NCBI GenBank assembly: GCA_022707885.1 | Contig: JAKIZT010000010.1 | Coordinates: 1-64,000, forward strand | Source: Caldisericales bacterium | GTDB lineage: Bacteria > Caldisericota > Caldisericia > JAAYUI01 | DNA length: 64,000 nucleotides | Reading direction: 5' to 3' | In this document: positions 57,001-64,000 of the stretch, piece by piece | How positions within the stretch are numbered: position 1 is the first letter of the stretch | How the letters are laid out: every line of letters begins with the position of its first letter | Translations under genes and position numbers: made by a program | Notes under the pieces: model-generated | What the model was told of the DNA's origin: nothing | Database searches by the model: none | What the model saw: only the letters and a program-made list of their open reading frames with translations

Positions 57001-58436
57001 TTGGTTACATTTTTAACAACTCCAAGGCAGGAAAAGTAGGATACAGCCTTCCGCCATCCGATGTGCCAAAAGCTGAACTACCGAAGGGCCTTGTGAATGA
57101 AAAGGAACTTGATCTTCCAGAAGTGACTGAAGTCGAGGTAGTGCGTCATGTGACAGCAATGGCCAAGGAAACCTATGGTGTTGACACAGGTTTTTATCCG
57201 CTTGGTTCCTGCACCATGAAATATAACCCAAGGATAAACGAAGAACTGGCTACACTCGAAGGTTTCGTCAATCTCCACCCGGACACACCGATAGAAGGTT
57301 GCCAGGGTGCCCTGGAGATGATGTATAATCTTGACAAGCATTTTTGCGCCATAACTGGAATGGATGCCTTTACCCTTGCTCCGGCAGCAGGCGCCCATGG
57401 CGAAATGACTGGAATGAGCATTATCCATCAGTACCACAAATCCAGAGGTGATACGAAACGCAACAAGGTTCTCATTCCTGATTCGGCACATGGAACAAAC
57501 CCGGCCTCGGCAGTGGCTTCTGGTTTTGAAACAGTGACTATCCCATCAAATTCATCCGGTGGCGTTGACATGGATGCCCTGGACAAGAACATGACCGATG
57601 AAATCGCAGGGCTCATGCTTACCAATCCAAACACGGCAGGCATTTTTGACCCCAATATTTGCGAGATAGCAAGGATTGTCCACAGCAGGGGCGGATTGCT
57701 TTATTATGATGGCGCAAACCTCAATGCTCTAATGGGAATCAGCCGTCCTGGTGATTTTGGGTTCGATGTTGTCCACCTTAATCTTCATAAGACATTCTCC
57801 ACACCACACGGTGGCGGAGGACCTGGGTCAGCTCCGGTTGGAGTAAAGGATTTCCTGAAGCCATACCTTCCGGTTCCCCATGTCGCAAAGAATGGCGATA
57901 CATATTATTTTGACTACAACATGCCAAAATCGATGGGCAGGATCAGGGCCACCTGGGGCAATTTCCTTGTGCTCCTGAAGGCCTATTGCTACATCAGGAC
58001 CATGGGTCCGAAGGGACTCAAGCAGGCAAGCGAGCATGCCGTGCTTTCTGCAAACTACATAAGGGTCAAGATCAATGATCTTTATCCGGAAGGATTCCCG
58101 GGGCTTTGCATGCACGAATGCGTAATGTCCGGTTCACCACTCAAAAAATTCAATGTCCTGACCAAGGATGTTTCAAAGAGACTTATGGACTACGGTTTCC
58201 ACCCCCCAACAAACTACTTCCCGCTTATTATTCCAGAGGCAATCATGATTGAGCCGACTGAATCGGAATCCAAGGAAATGGTGGATTCTTTCATTGCGGC
58301 AATGAGGGCCATCTACAAAGAGGCCGAAGAGGGCAAAATTGATTTCTCCCTGACACCACTCACAAAGGAAGTGTCCAGGGTCGACGAAACAAAGGCTGCA
58401 AGAACACCAATCCTTCGCTGGACAAAGAAGGCTTGA
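56997..58436 (+). CDS. gcvPB: Glycine dehydrogenase (decarboxylating) subunit 2
   Basis: PLP-binding half of the split P protein. The 479-residue product has GFYPLGSCTMKYNPRINEEL, FTLAPAAGAHGEMTGMSIIH, PDSAHGTNPASAVASGFETV, LTNPNTAGIFDPNICEIARI and the PLP lysine Lys265 in HLNLHKTFSTPHGGGGPGSA. It is translationally coupled to gcvPA and overlaps the next gene as TTGA. gcvT and lpd must be elsewhere. Confidence 0.97.
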   Translation: MIGYIFNNSKAGKVGYSLPPSDVPKAELPKGLVNEKELDLPEVTEVEVVRHVTAMAKETYGVDTGFYPLGSCTMKYNPRINEELATLEGFVNLHPDTPIEGCQGALEMMYNLDKHFCAITGMDAFTLAPAAGAHGEMTGMSIIHQYHKSRGDTKRNKVLIPDSAHGTNPASAVASGFETVTIPSNSSGGVDMDALDKNMTDEIAGLMLTNPNTAGIFDPNICEIARIVHSRGGLLYYDGANLNALMGISRPGDFGFDVVHLNLHKTFSTPHGGGGPGSAPVGVKDFLKPYLPVPHVAKNGDTYYFDYNMPKSMGRIRATWGNFLVLLKAYCYIRTMGPKGLKQASEHAVLSANYIRVKINDLYPEGFPGLCMHECVMSGSPLKKFNVLTKDVSKRLMDYGFHPPTNYFPLIIPEAIMIEPTESESKEMVDSFIAAMRAIYKEAEEGKIDFSLTPLTKEVSRVDETKAARTPILRWTKKA

Positions 58437-58990
58437 TAGATTACACCTCATATCTCAGGCAGATAATCGCCGATGTGGCGGTTGTCTGCCCTGAGTTTTC
58501 CCACATAAGGACAGAGTCACTGATCGTGACTTTTAGCAGAGCCAAGTCGTCCGGAAAGGGCGGCTTGCTTGCATTTTTGGCCCCTTTAAGGTTTGAGGGA
58601 GGGGTGACCGTCACATCAATCAGGGGAAAACTCTACCAGATACCAACAGTTGTGGTTGATGGCCAGACAAAACTTTATTACATAGGTTTTGTTGTACCGA
58701 GGTTCCTTGATTTGCCACTCGAAGAGAAGGTCAAGACAATAATTCACGAGCTTTATCATGTATCAGAAGCTTTTGATGGCGACATCAGAAGATTCCCGGG
58801 GCGCAACTTTGCCCACTCCAGCAGAAGGTCTACTTTTGATTCCATCTCGGAGAAAATTGCCAAAGAGTGGCTTTCAAAAACATCAATTGACACGGGCATT
58901 CTTTCCCAGACCTCCGAAGAGTTGAAAAGGAACTTTGGAAAAGTTGCGGGTGTAAGAGTCAGCAAGCCAAAAATTGTGCGGCTGTCTTGA
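58433..58990 (+). CDS. Putative zinc metallopeptidase (HExxH)
   Basis: A 185-residue protein starting from TTG that overlaps the gcvPB stop. The centre has the zinc motif TIIHELYHVSEAFDGDIRRF followed by GRNFAHSS, whose second His or Asp may complete the site. This pattern belongs to a group of small putative metallopeptidases also known in phages and bacteria. There is no signal peptide, so it is cytosolic. The substrate is unknown. The C-terminus is basic (VAGVRVSKPKIVRLS). Confidence 0.75.
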   Translation: MIDYTSYLRQIIADVAVVCPEFSHIRTESLIVTFSRAKSSGKGGLLAFLAPLRFEGGVTVTSIRGKLYQIPTVVVDGQTKLYYIGFVVPRFLDLPLEEKVKTIIHELYHVSEAFDGDIRRFPGRNFAHSSRRSTFDSISEKIAKEWLSKTSIDTGILSQTSEELKRNFGKVAGVRVSKPKIVRLS

Positions 58991-59014
58991 CTGGCGGAAA
59001 TCTGCGGCTAGGAT
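58987..59014 (+). promoter_or_regulatory. Promoter of the lipoprotein operon, abutting the start codon
   Basis: TTGACT (58987-58992) overlaps the previous stop; 16-base spacer; TAGGAT (59009-59014); seven bases to the ATG at 59022. Confidence 0.65.
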
Positions 59015-59021
59015 TTAGGCG

Positions 59022-59747
59022 ATGAAAAGGACCATATCACTTTTACTCTTGTCCATCGTTTTTGTGGCCGGGTGCACAGGCACCGGTTCTTACAAGAAAA
59101 TGCCCATCTGGGACATTTATTCGGATTTTTCTTTTGTTGAAGAACAGCAGTTCCTTTCTGATGTTGAGAAAAACCGCCCTGCTGAATTCAGGCTTCTTGA
59201 GCTGGTCAAGCATGAAAGATTTGTTGCTTACGACAATTATGTTATGGCCATGCAATCGGCGTTGCCGGATGATGAAGGGAAACCTGTAATTTATCAGCCA
59301 ACCTGCTACTTGTTGCCTGGTGTTGATGGATTGATGGACATTAAACGTGTGGAAGAGTTGTACAAAAAGGAAACGAGTGTTCCAATGCCAAAGGAACCTC
59401 CACACACAGTTGTAGTATCTTTTGTCGACCAGCTTTCGAACGGGTTGATGGCGCAGGCTTATCAAGATATTGACAAGGGAACACCCTTTTATAATGAGAT
59501 AGGTGGATACGAAGGTTTGAGTGGTTATCTAAAGAAAATCCTTGACGGAAAACGTTACGCAAGGGTTGCAGTAAAAGAGGTTGTAATAGAAAATGGTGCC
59601 AGGTTTGCAGTTGTTGACCTGGATGTGTTGTCATTCCAGGAACCCAGGGGTCAGAACCTTGGGTGGGAGTTCAAAAGGACAACATTGAAGTACAGAATGT
59701 ACCTCGGAGAGGATGGAACATGGATTATAAGAGAATCAGTGCACTAA
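59022..59747 (+). CDS. Predicted lipoprotein, unknown function
   Basis: A 241-residue protein with signal MKRTISLLLLSIVFVAGCTG, whose lipobox VAGC gives a lipid-anchored Cys. The mature part is mixed alpha/beta with the stretch KEPPHTVVVSFVDQLSNGLM and a DUF4878/SnoaL-like feel near the C-terminus (LKYRMYLGEDGTWIIRESVH), where such domains measure about 110 residues. It leads an operon with a second lipoprotein and an unknown soluble protein. Family not recognised with confidence. Confidence 0.75.
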   Translation: MKRTISLLLLSIVFVAGCTGTGSYKKMPIWDIYSDFSFVEEQQFLSDVEKNRPAEFRLLELVKHERFVAYDNYVMAMQSALPDDEGKPVIYQPTCYLLPGVDGLMDIKRVEELYKKETSVPMPKEPPHTVVVSFVDQLSNGLMAQAYQDIDKGTPFYNEIGGYEGLSGYLKKILDGKRYARVAVKEVVIENGARFAVVDLDVLSFQEPRGQNLGWEFKRTTLKYRMYLGEDGTWIIRESVH

Positions 59748-60511
59748 TTTTGGCGGCAGCAATGCTCGCTTCATGCGGGCAGGCAAAACCAGTCGATAGA
59801 TATAAAGACCCGCAGACCGGGAAGTCTTATCCGGACACTGTGTCACTCCTGGAAGACAAGAAAAAAGACAGTCCCCACGAGTATGATATTGTTTATGAGC
59901 TTTCCAAAGAGGAACCAAAGGCTTTTGAAATATATGCCAGTGCTATTGACGCGGGTGTTGTACAAACTCCAAAAGAGACCCTCTATTTTGATGACAAGGG
60001 AAATGAAATCGAAAAGGGTGTTTTTATAAAATCTTTGGGGCTCCCGGATGGTTTTGAAAATGTTGTCCAGAACTATTATGATCTTCTGTCCAGACAAGAA
60101 TTTGCCAAGTGTTTTGAAATGATTGACCCCAAAGGTCCACTGATGGGAAGATTTGATAATAAATTTGATATCTATAATGCACAGCAATTGTCATCAAGGC
60201 TTGATCTAAGGGTTGTTTCTTCTGATATTACCGATTACCGCATGCAGTCCCTGGGCGATGGGAGCAAGATGGTTGAAGTGTATTTTAGGGTGCTTGGTTT
60301 TTTCAAACCTGCCATACCATACGATCCAAATCCACCGAGAGATGGTCAGGAAACCATGTCAGATCCTAACAGCGGGAAACCAGTCCCGCCGCCGCAACCA
60401 ACCGGTGACTCTGGCGCCATGGATCTGAATTGGGAATACAGGTATTCCGGAGTTTCGAGAATGACTCTGTCTTGTCCATCCGGAAAATGGATGATATATG
60501 ACCAGCAATAG
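59720..60511 (+). CDS. Predicted lipoprotein with Pro/Gly-rich insertion
   Basis: A 263-residue protein with signal MDYKRISALILAAAMLASCG and lipobox LASC. It resembles the preceding lipoprotein in layout: an N-terminal helical part, a central NYYDLLSRQEFAKCFEMID segment, and a C-terminal strand pattern ending SRMTLSCPSGKWMIYDQQ. A proline-rich loop (PYDPNPPRDGQETMSDPNSG) interrupts the last third. ATG at 59720 is preceded by GGATGG and overlaps the previous gene by 28 bases. Probably a diverged sister of 59022-59747. Function unknown. Confidence 0.75.
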   Translation: MDYKRISALILAAAMLASCGQAKPVDRYKDPQTGKSYPDTVSLLEDKKKDSPHEYDIVYELSKEEPKAFEIYASAIDAGVVQTPKETLYFDDKGNEIEKGVFIKSLGLPDGFENVVQNYYDLLSRQEFAKCFEMIDPKGPLMGRFDNKFDIYNAQQLSSRLDLRVVSSDITDYRMQSLGDGSKMVEVYFRVLGFFKPAIPYDPNPPRDGQETMSDPNSGKPVPPPQPTGDSGAMDLNWEYRYSGVSRMTLSCPSGKWMIYDQQ

Positions 60512-61457
60512 TCTTGACGTTGCTTACAAACCAAGCTGGCTTTCCATGGTTGCTGCCATGGAAAGCCAGCTTTCATTTATGGGCAAGGAAGCCGATTACG
60601 ACTGGATTTCCGGCATAACGGGTTTTGCCTTCAGGAATGCCGTTGAAGACCAGCTCCTGCCGGGGGCCTTCAACTTCAATTTTATATGGTTTGATACATT
60701 CCTTTCAGCTTATGACAGATTGGGTGTGTGTGTGGAAATAATATCCTGCCACGAACACCAGCTGACTTTTGATGCCCATCAGGACCTCTTGTGGGAGAGG
60801 ATATGCCAGTCGGTTGGAAACAACCTTCCGCCGATGGTCTGGGAGAACTTTGAGTTTGGCGTTGTAACTGGTTTTGACAGGGAGCTTGCGAATTGGGAAT
60901 GTGCCGGTGTGCAGGGAAAACTTGTCCACCCAAAGGCAAAGCTTGGACTGGGCGATGTCCCATTCCTTTTCGGGGCAATACCCGTAAAGAACGTCCAGTT
61001 CGATAAAACTCAGGCAGCAACAATGGCGTTGAGGGTAGCTGTTTCCGTAGGTTTCCTGTCCAAACCGCCCTATCCAACCGGATACAATGCCGTTATTGGT
61101 GTGGAGGCATACAGGAAATGGCAACAGGAGCTTGAAAAAGACTTTAATCTTTATGGCTGTTCCCATCTTATACAGACCCTGAAAGATGCTAGGGGATCAG
61201 CCTCATTATTTCTTGCCAAAGTATCAGAGCTCTATGATGGTGTCACATCAACACTGCTCATGAGAGCCTCCGAAAGATTTGCCCAGGTCCAGCACAAGCT
61301 AGGCGAGATGTCATTGCTGTTCCCTTATCCTGGTGAATTCAAAGCCGGAGAGATTGAGAGATCAAAAGGGAAAGAGATGCTTGAGGACTGCTATATAATG
61401 GAAACAGAGGGTCTGAAGCTGATAGCCACAGCTGTCGAGAGGCTGGATGCAAAGTGA
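60498..61457 (+). CDS. Hypothetical protein, 319 aa, with 5' coding hairpin
   Basis: No firm family. The sequence has no signal peptide or membrane span. It starts MTSNSLDVAYKPSWLSMVAA and contains DWISGITGFAFRNAVEDQL and WENFEFGVVTGFDRELANWE, faintly like BtrH-type papain-fold proteins, but that is weak. The C-terminal third is helical (SERFAQVQHKLGEMSLLFPY). A perfect 17-base inverted repeat lies in codons 12-25. It overlaps the lipoprotein gene by 14 bases and the PHP gene by four. Confidence 0.72.
   Translation: MTSNSLDVAYKPSWLSMVAAMESQLSFMGKEADYDWISGITGFAFRNAVEDQLLPGAFNFNFIWFDTFLSAYDRLGVCVEIISCHEHQLTFDAHQDLLWERICQSVGNNLPPMVWENFEFGVVTGFDRELANWECAGVQGKLVHPKAKLGLGDVPFLFGAIPVKNVQFDKTQAATMALRVAVSVGFLSKPPYPTGYNAVIGVEAYRKWQQELEKDFNLYGCSHLIQTLKDARGSASLFLAKVSELYDGVTSTLLMRASERFAQVQHKLGEMSLLFPYPGEFKAGEIERSKGKEMLEDCYIMETEGLKLIATAVERLDAK
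60533..60572 (+). repeat. Perfect 17-base inverted repeat inside a coding region
   Basis: AAGCTGGCTTTCCATGG (60533-60549) and CCATGGAAAGCCAGCTT (60556-60572) are exact reverse complements around the loop TTGCTG. The hairpin would start about 35 bases into the reading frame of 60498-61457. No T run follows, so it is not a standard terminator. Confidence 0.85.
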
Positions 61458-62281
61458 TTGATTTGCATATTCATACGGAGCTTTCACCGGATGCGAAGGG
61501 GACGTTTGAACAATATATCAGTTTTGCCATTGAACATGGCCTTAAAATTGTTGGTTTCACCGAGCACTGGGATTTTGACCGATTCGACCCGACATGCAAT
61601 TTTGATGTCCACAAAAAGAGCCAGGAAATTTGCAGGGGGTATTGCGGGCCGATCGAGGTGCTCTACGGGGCAGAAATTGGCTATCACAGGATATATGAGG
61701 ACTATGTCACAAAATGCCTTGATGAAGTGAAGCTCGATTTTATCCTGGGCTCCGTCCACGAGGTTGAAGGTCTGATGATTTCCGAGGTCGCAGAAACTGG
61801 AGAGTTTTTTAGCAAATTTGGCAAAAAAGGTTTCCAGATTTATTTTGAGGCTGTCGCAAATTTTGCCCAGGACGGGATCTTTGATGTCCTTGGCCACCTG
61901 GATGTCATAAAACGTTTTAGTGTCCTCTATGATTTTCCGTTCAAAGAAGAACAACACAAGGCGCAGATAATCGAGATACTGGATATTCTTGTCGCAAGGA
62001 ACAAGGCACTTGAGATAAACACCTCCGGGTTGAGGCAGCCACCAGGCGCCTCGTATCCCAGTCTCAAAGTTGCAAGGTGGTTCTTCGAAAGGGGCGGGAA
62101 ATATATAACTGTAGGTTCGGATTCCCATGAACCGGCAATGACCGGCAGGGGTTGCGATGAAACCATACAAAACCTTATCAACATGGGGATAATTGACATA
62201 ACGATCTTCAAAGAGCGCTACCCCATTGTTCTTAATGTCATTGGTGAACCAAGCCAGGGGTTTGTCCGTAAATTGAGGTGA
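61454..62281 (+). CDS. PHP-domain phosphoesterase, HisJ-like
   Basis: A 275-residue metal-dependent phosphoesterase of the PHP family. It has DLHIHTELSPDAKGTFEQYI, FTEHWDFDRF, GAEIGYHRIYEDY, DFILGSVHEVEG, FDVLGHLDVIKRF, LEINTSGLR and TVGSDSHEPAMTGRG, i.e. the complete set of His/Asp/Glu ligands for three metals. Closest in style to histidinol-phosphatase HisJ, but no his genes lie nearby, so the substrate is uncertain. The GTG at 61454 overlaps the preceding stop as GTGA. Confidence 0.88.
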   Translation: MIDLHIHTELSPDAKGTFEQYISFAIEHGLKIVGFTEHWDFDRFDPTCNFDVHKKSQEICRGYCGPIEVLYGAEIGYHRIYEDYVTKCLDEVKLDFILGSVHEVEGLMISEVAETGEFFSKFGKKGFQIYFEAVANFAQDGIFDVLGHLDVIKRFSVLYDFPFKEEQHKAQIIEILDILVARNKALEINTSGLRQPPGASYPSLKVARWFFERGGKYITVGSDSHEPAMTGRGCDETIQNLINMGIIDITIFKERYPIVLNVIGEPSQGFVRKLR

Positions 62282-62291
62282 AGGAGGCAAG

Positions 62292-63509
62292 ATGAAGAAA
62301 ATCTTAACGAGCTTGATAGTGATAGCCACAATCGTTAGTGTCGCGCCGTTTATGGCTTTTGCCAGAACTGACGAGATACACATTTCAACCGGCCAGCTTG
62401 TTGTCGGAATGTCATCTGAAATTACAATTGTTATCAGGGAAACCGGAACCAGGGCACTTGTGCAGGGTGCTGAAGTCGTCATGGATGGTTGCGGTATAAA
62501 CACCAGAAGGACCACAAACGCCAAGGGAGAGGCCGTTTTCAATGTCGTGCCCACCGAAACCGGAAAGGTCAAAATAACCGCAACAATACAGGGCATGAGG
62601 CCAACAGGCACCGAGATACCCGTCGTTCCGGACAAGAGTCCGCCACCACTTGATCTTGACCCGCTGGTTCCCATAACAAACCAGCCTTCACTGACCGTTG
62701 TTGGAAGAACAAGGCCGGGCACCGAGGTCTATGTTGGCAGGGTCAAGGCCATTGTTGATGAAAAGGGTAGTTTTAAGGCAACAATCCAGCTTTCTGAAGG
62801 AGACAACCATATTGTTGTGAAGTCTTCAACCCAGTATGCCTCAACAACAAAGGAATTTCTCGTAGCACTCGACACAAAGGCACCAGCAGTAATCATCGAG
62901 AACGATTTTGGGAAAGAGGACTACGTTGATGTAAAAACAATCACTGTGAAGGGCAGGGTCGATCCTGGTTCAAAAGTCACCATCAACGGCATCGAAGCAA
63001 CGGTTGTAAATGATTTTTTCATCTGCCAGATACCGGTGAATCCTGGAAAGAACACTCTCACAATCGTTGCTACAGACCAGGTTGGCAACAAGACGACAAT
63101 TGAAAAAGAAGTCCTCGTCTACACCATGAAGAACATCAAGATAACAATAGGCAGCACCACAGGTTATGTTGATGGCAAGGAAACCACCCTTGATGCCCCA
63201 CCCACAATTGTTGGAGGCAGGACGATGGTTCCCCTTCGTTTCATCGGTGAGGCTTTTGGGGCAACATTCAGCTTTGACCAGGCTACAAAACAGATATCCA
63301 TCCAGTATGGACAGAAGAGCATTGTGCTGACAATTGGATCAAACCAGGCCACAATTGACGGAAAAGTCGTTACTCTTGATGTGCCGGCCCAGATTGTGGG
63401 TGGCAGGACAATGGTCCCGGTGAGATTTATTGCCGATGCTTTTGAAGCAAACACCAGCTATGACTCGGCAACAAAAACTGTTACAATCACCAAAAAGATA
63501 CTGCCTTAA
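62292..63509 (+). CDS. Secreted protein with copper-amine-oxidase-like stalk domains
   Basis: A 405-residue exported protein. The signal peptide (LTSLIVIATIVSVAPFMAFA) is followed by an Ig-like region about 30-110, two further bacterial Ig-like modules about 125-285 (GRTRPGTEVYVGRVKAIVDE and GRVDPGSKVTINGIEATVVN), and the C-terminal pair of stalk half-repeats PTIVGGRTMVPLRFIGEAFG and AQIVGGRTMVPVRFIADAFE. Such stalk domains occur in cell-surface proteins of several anaerobic and thermophilic phyla. Shine-Dalgarno GAAGGAGG precedes the ATG. An intrinsic terminator follows. Confidence 0.88.
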   Translation: MKKILTSLIVIATIVSVAPFMAFARTDEIHISTGQLVVGMSSEITIVIRETGTRALVQGAEVVMDGCGINTRRTTNAKGEAVFNVVPTETGKVKITATIQGMRPTGTEIPVVPDKSPPPLDLDPLVPITNQPSLTVVGRTRPGTEVYVGRVKAIVDEKGSFKATIQLSEGDNHIVVKSSTQYASTTKEFLVALDTKAPAVIIENDFGKEDYVDVKTITVKGRVDPGSKVTINGIEATVVNDFFICQIPVNPGKNTLTIVATDQVGNKTTIEKEVLVYTMKNIKITIGSTTGYVDGKETTLDAPPTIVGGRTMVPLRFIGEAFGATFSFDQATKQISIQYGQKSIVLTIGSNQATIDGKVVTLDVPAQIVGGRTMVPVRFIADAFEANTSYDSATKTVTITKKILP

Positions 63510-63531
63510 AGACTCCTGACCAGCTATTTCT

Positions 63532-63567
63532 AAAAAAGCCCCCAGCGTGAAGCTGGGGCTTTTTTGT
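63532..63567 (+). terminator. Intrinsic terminator after the stalk-domain gene
   Basis: GC-rich stem AGCCCCCAGC/GCTGGGGCT with one bulged C and a GTGAA loop, followed by TTTTTT. It ends the long rightward run that began at 54.9 or 59.0 kb. Confidence 0.85.
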
Positions 63568-63756
63568 TTGGTGGTTGCAGAACTGACTGACGCCTGTATT
63601 TCAATGGAACAGGAAAGGTTTGAGAGTATATACCCATTTGGTTTAGTCTATAGGTTCCCATGGAACCATAAACATTTTTAGAAGTTATTAATCCTCTTCC
63701 ATGACCAAGATGCAGTTTTATATTAAAAATCCAAATACGCATACTCGCACCATAAT
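63568..63756. other. Intergenic region, no gene seen
   Basis: No convincing ORF, RNA gene or repeat is seen between the rightward terminator and the leftward terminators of the recombinase. A boundary of the mobile element that carries the recombinase may lie here. Confidence 0.4.
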
Positions 63757-63780
63757 AAAAAAGCGCCCCTTTTTGGAGCG
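63757..63780 (-). terminator. Second leftward terminator-like hairpin
   Basis: Minus strand CGCTCC-AAAAA-GGGGCG (six pairs, one G-U) followed by CTTTTTTATTAT. It faces leftward transcription from the recombinase gene. Confidence 0.55.
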
Positions 63781-63804
63781 GTCAGATAGGGATTTATAAT
63801 TCCT

Positions 63805-63848
63805 GAAAAATTCGGCATAGTCGTTGATATTCGGCTATGCCGTTTTTT
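63805..63848 (-). terminator. Two-sided hairpin downstream of the recombinase gene
   Basis: CGGCATAG (63813-63820) pairs with CTATGCCG (63835-63842) across a 14-base loop, with T runs on both sides. It begins ten bases past the stop codon at 63852 on the minus strand. Confidence 0.6.
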
Positions 63849-63851
63849 CGT

Positions 63852-64000
63852 TTATTTTGGTAAGTCGATAGCGCCAATGCAGTTATAAAAAATTTGAATC
63901 CGCTGGGTTCTGCGGCCATCTACCTTTTCAGCCTTGAATACTATAATTTTGTCAATGAACTCTCGGATAATCTCTGCATCCAATTCTGTAATTTCTGTGT
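63852..64000 (-). CDS. Serine recombinase, C-terminal fragment at window edge
   Basis: The minus-strand frame open from the window edge to TAA at 63852-63854 encodes 48 residues: [20 protein letters not shown], then [20 protein letters not shown] and IGAIDLPK. This matches the C-terminal end of large serine recombinases with a DUF4368-type tail (pattern L..EIIREFI.KI.V...[16 protein letters not shown]). Such enzymes move integrative elements and transposons of the Tn4451/Tn5397 kind. The catalytic domain lies outside the window. It is followed by terminator-like hairpins. Confidence 0.75.

Overview
This is a gene-dense, mostly host-like bacterial chromosome segment of medium G+C. Bacterial markers are minD/minE, scpA/scpB, smpB, ruvB, gltX, trpS, RNase PH, six tRNA genes and sigma70-like promoters. 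The phylum cannot be fixed from this sequence. Mixed signals are an archaeal-type AspRS, a DHH-CBS-CCA fusion enzyme, split glycine decarboxylase subunits, copper-amine-oxidase-like stalk domains, and many apparently leaderless first genes. The pattern fits an uncultured or deep-branching lineage; that is inference.

Layout. 0-7 kb: tRNA-Gly, tRNA-Cys and tRNA-Leu, four related polytopic membrane proteins, an alpha/beta hydrolase and gpmI. 6.8-13.4 kb: minDE converging on the operon cca - M50-like pseudoprotease - trpS - scpA - scpB. 13.4-19.6 kb: one tightly overlapping run of mainly tRNA and translation genes (aspS, miaB, a YnbB-like PLP enzyme, yjbQ, tsaB, rimI, tsaD). 19.6-25.5 kb: a two-component system converging on nadABC. 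25.5-32.5 kb: ruvB-queH converging on smpB - amidase - rph - rdgB, plus an orphan gene. 32.5-36 kb: a membrane serine hydrolase and a secreted Gly/Cys-tailed protein. 36-40 kb: tRNA-Ser-gltX, then tRNA-Arg(ACG)-tadA-yhaM-hydrolase. 39.9-44.2 kb is the accessory zone: an ORF interrupted by UGA, tRNA-Ser(CGA) followed by an AT-rich AAA ATPase, a RibD-like gene, palindromic repeats around a DUF559 endonuclease, and PAS and VOC genes. 44-48.7 kb: a large pseudokinase-AAA-TPR protein divergent from a PP2C phosphatase. 48.7-54.8 kb: a leftward operon of a GcvH-like protein, a DUF2207-like membrane protein with a Cys/His repeat tail, a radical SAM/SPASM enzyme, a coiled-coil protein and a membrane zinc-ribbon protein. 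54.9-63.5 kb: two more GcvH-type proteins, gcvPA/gcvPB, a putative metallopeptidase, two lipoproteins, an unknown, a PHP phosphoesterase and a stalk-domain secreted protein. The right edge carries the C-terminus of a serine recombinase.

The most promising new biology is the 48.7-54.8 kb operon. A radical SAM/SPASM enzyme with an N-terminal PqqD-like region is overlapped by a gene whose product ends in 55 residues built from Cys-His-Ser-Ala units. Other strong signals are the tRNA-Arg(ACG)-tadA pairing of a substrate with its enzyme, a recurrent promoter layout that places transcription start at or a few bases before the start codon, an in-frame UGA in an otherwise intact ORF, and a DUF559 gene flanked by palindromes and near-identical direct repeats.
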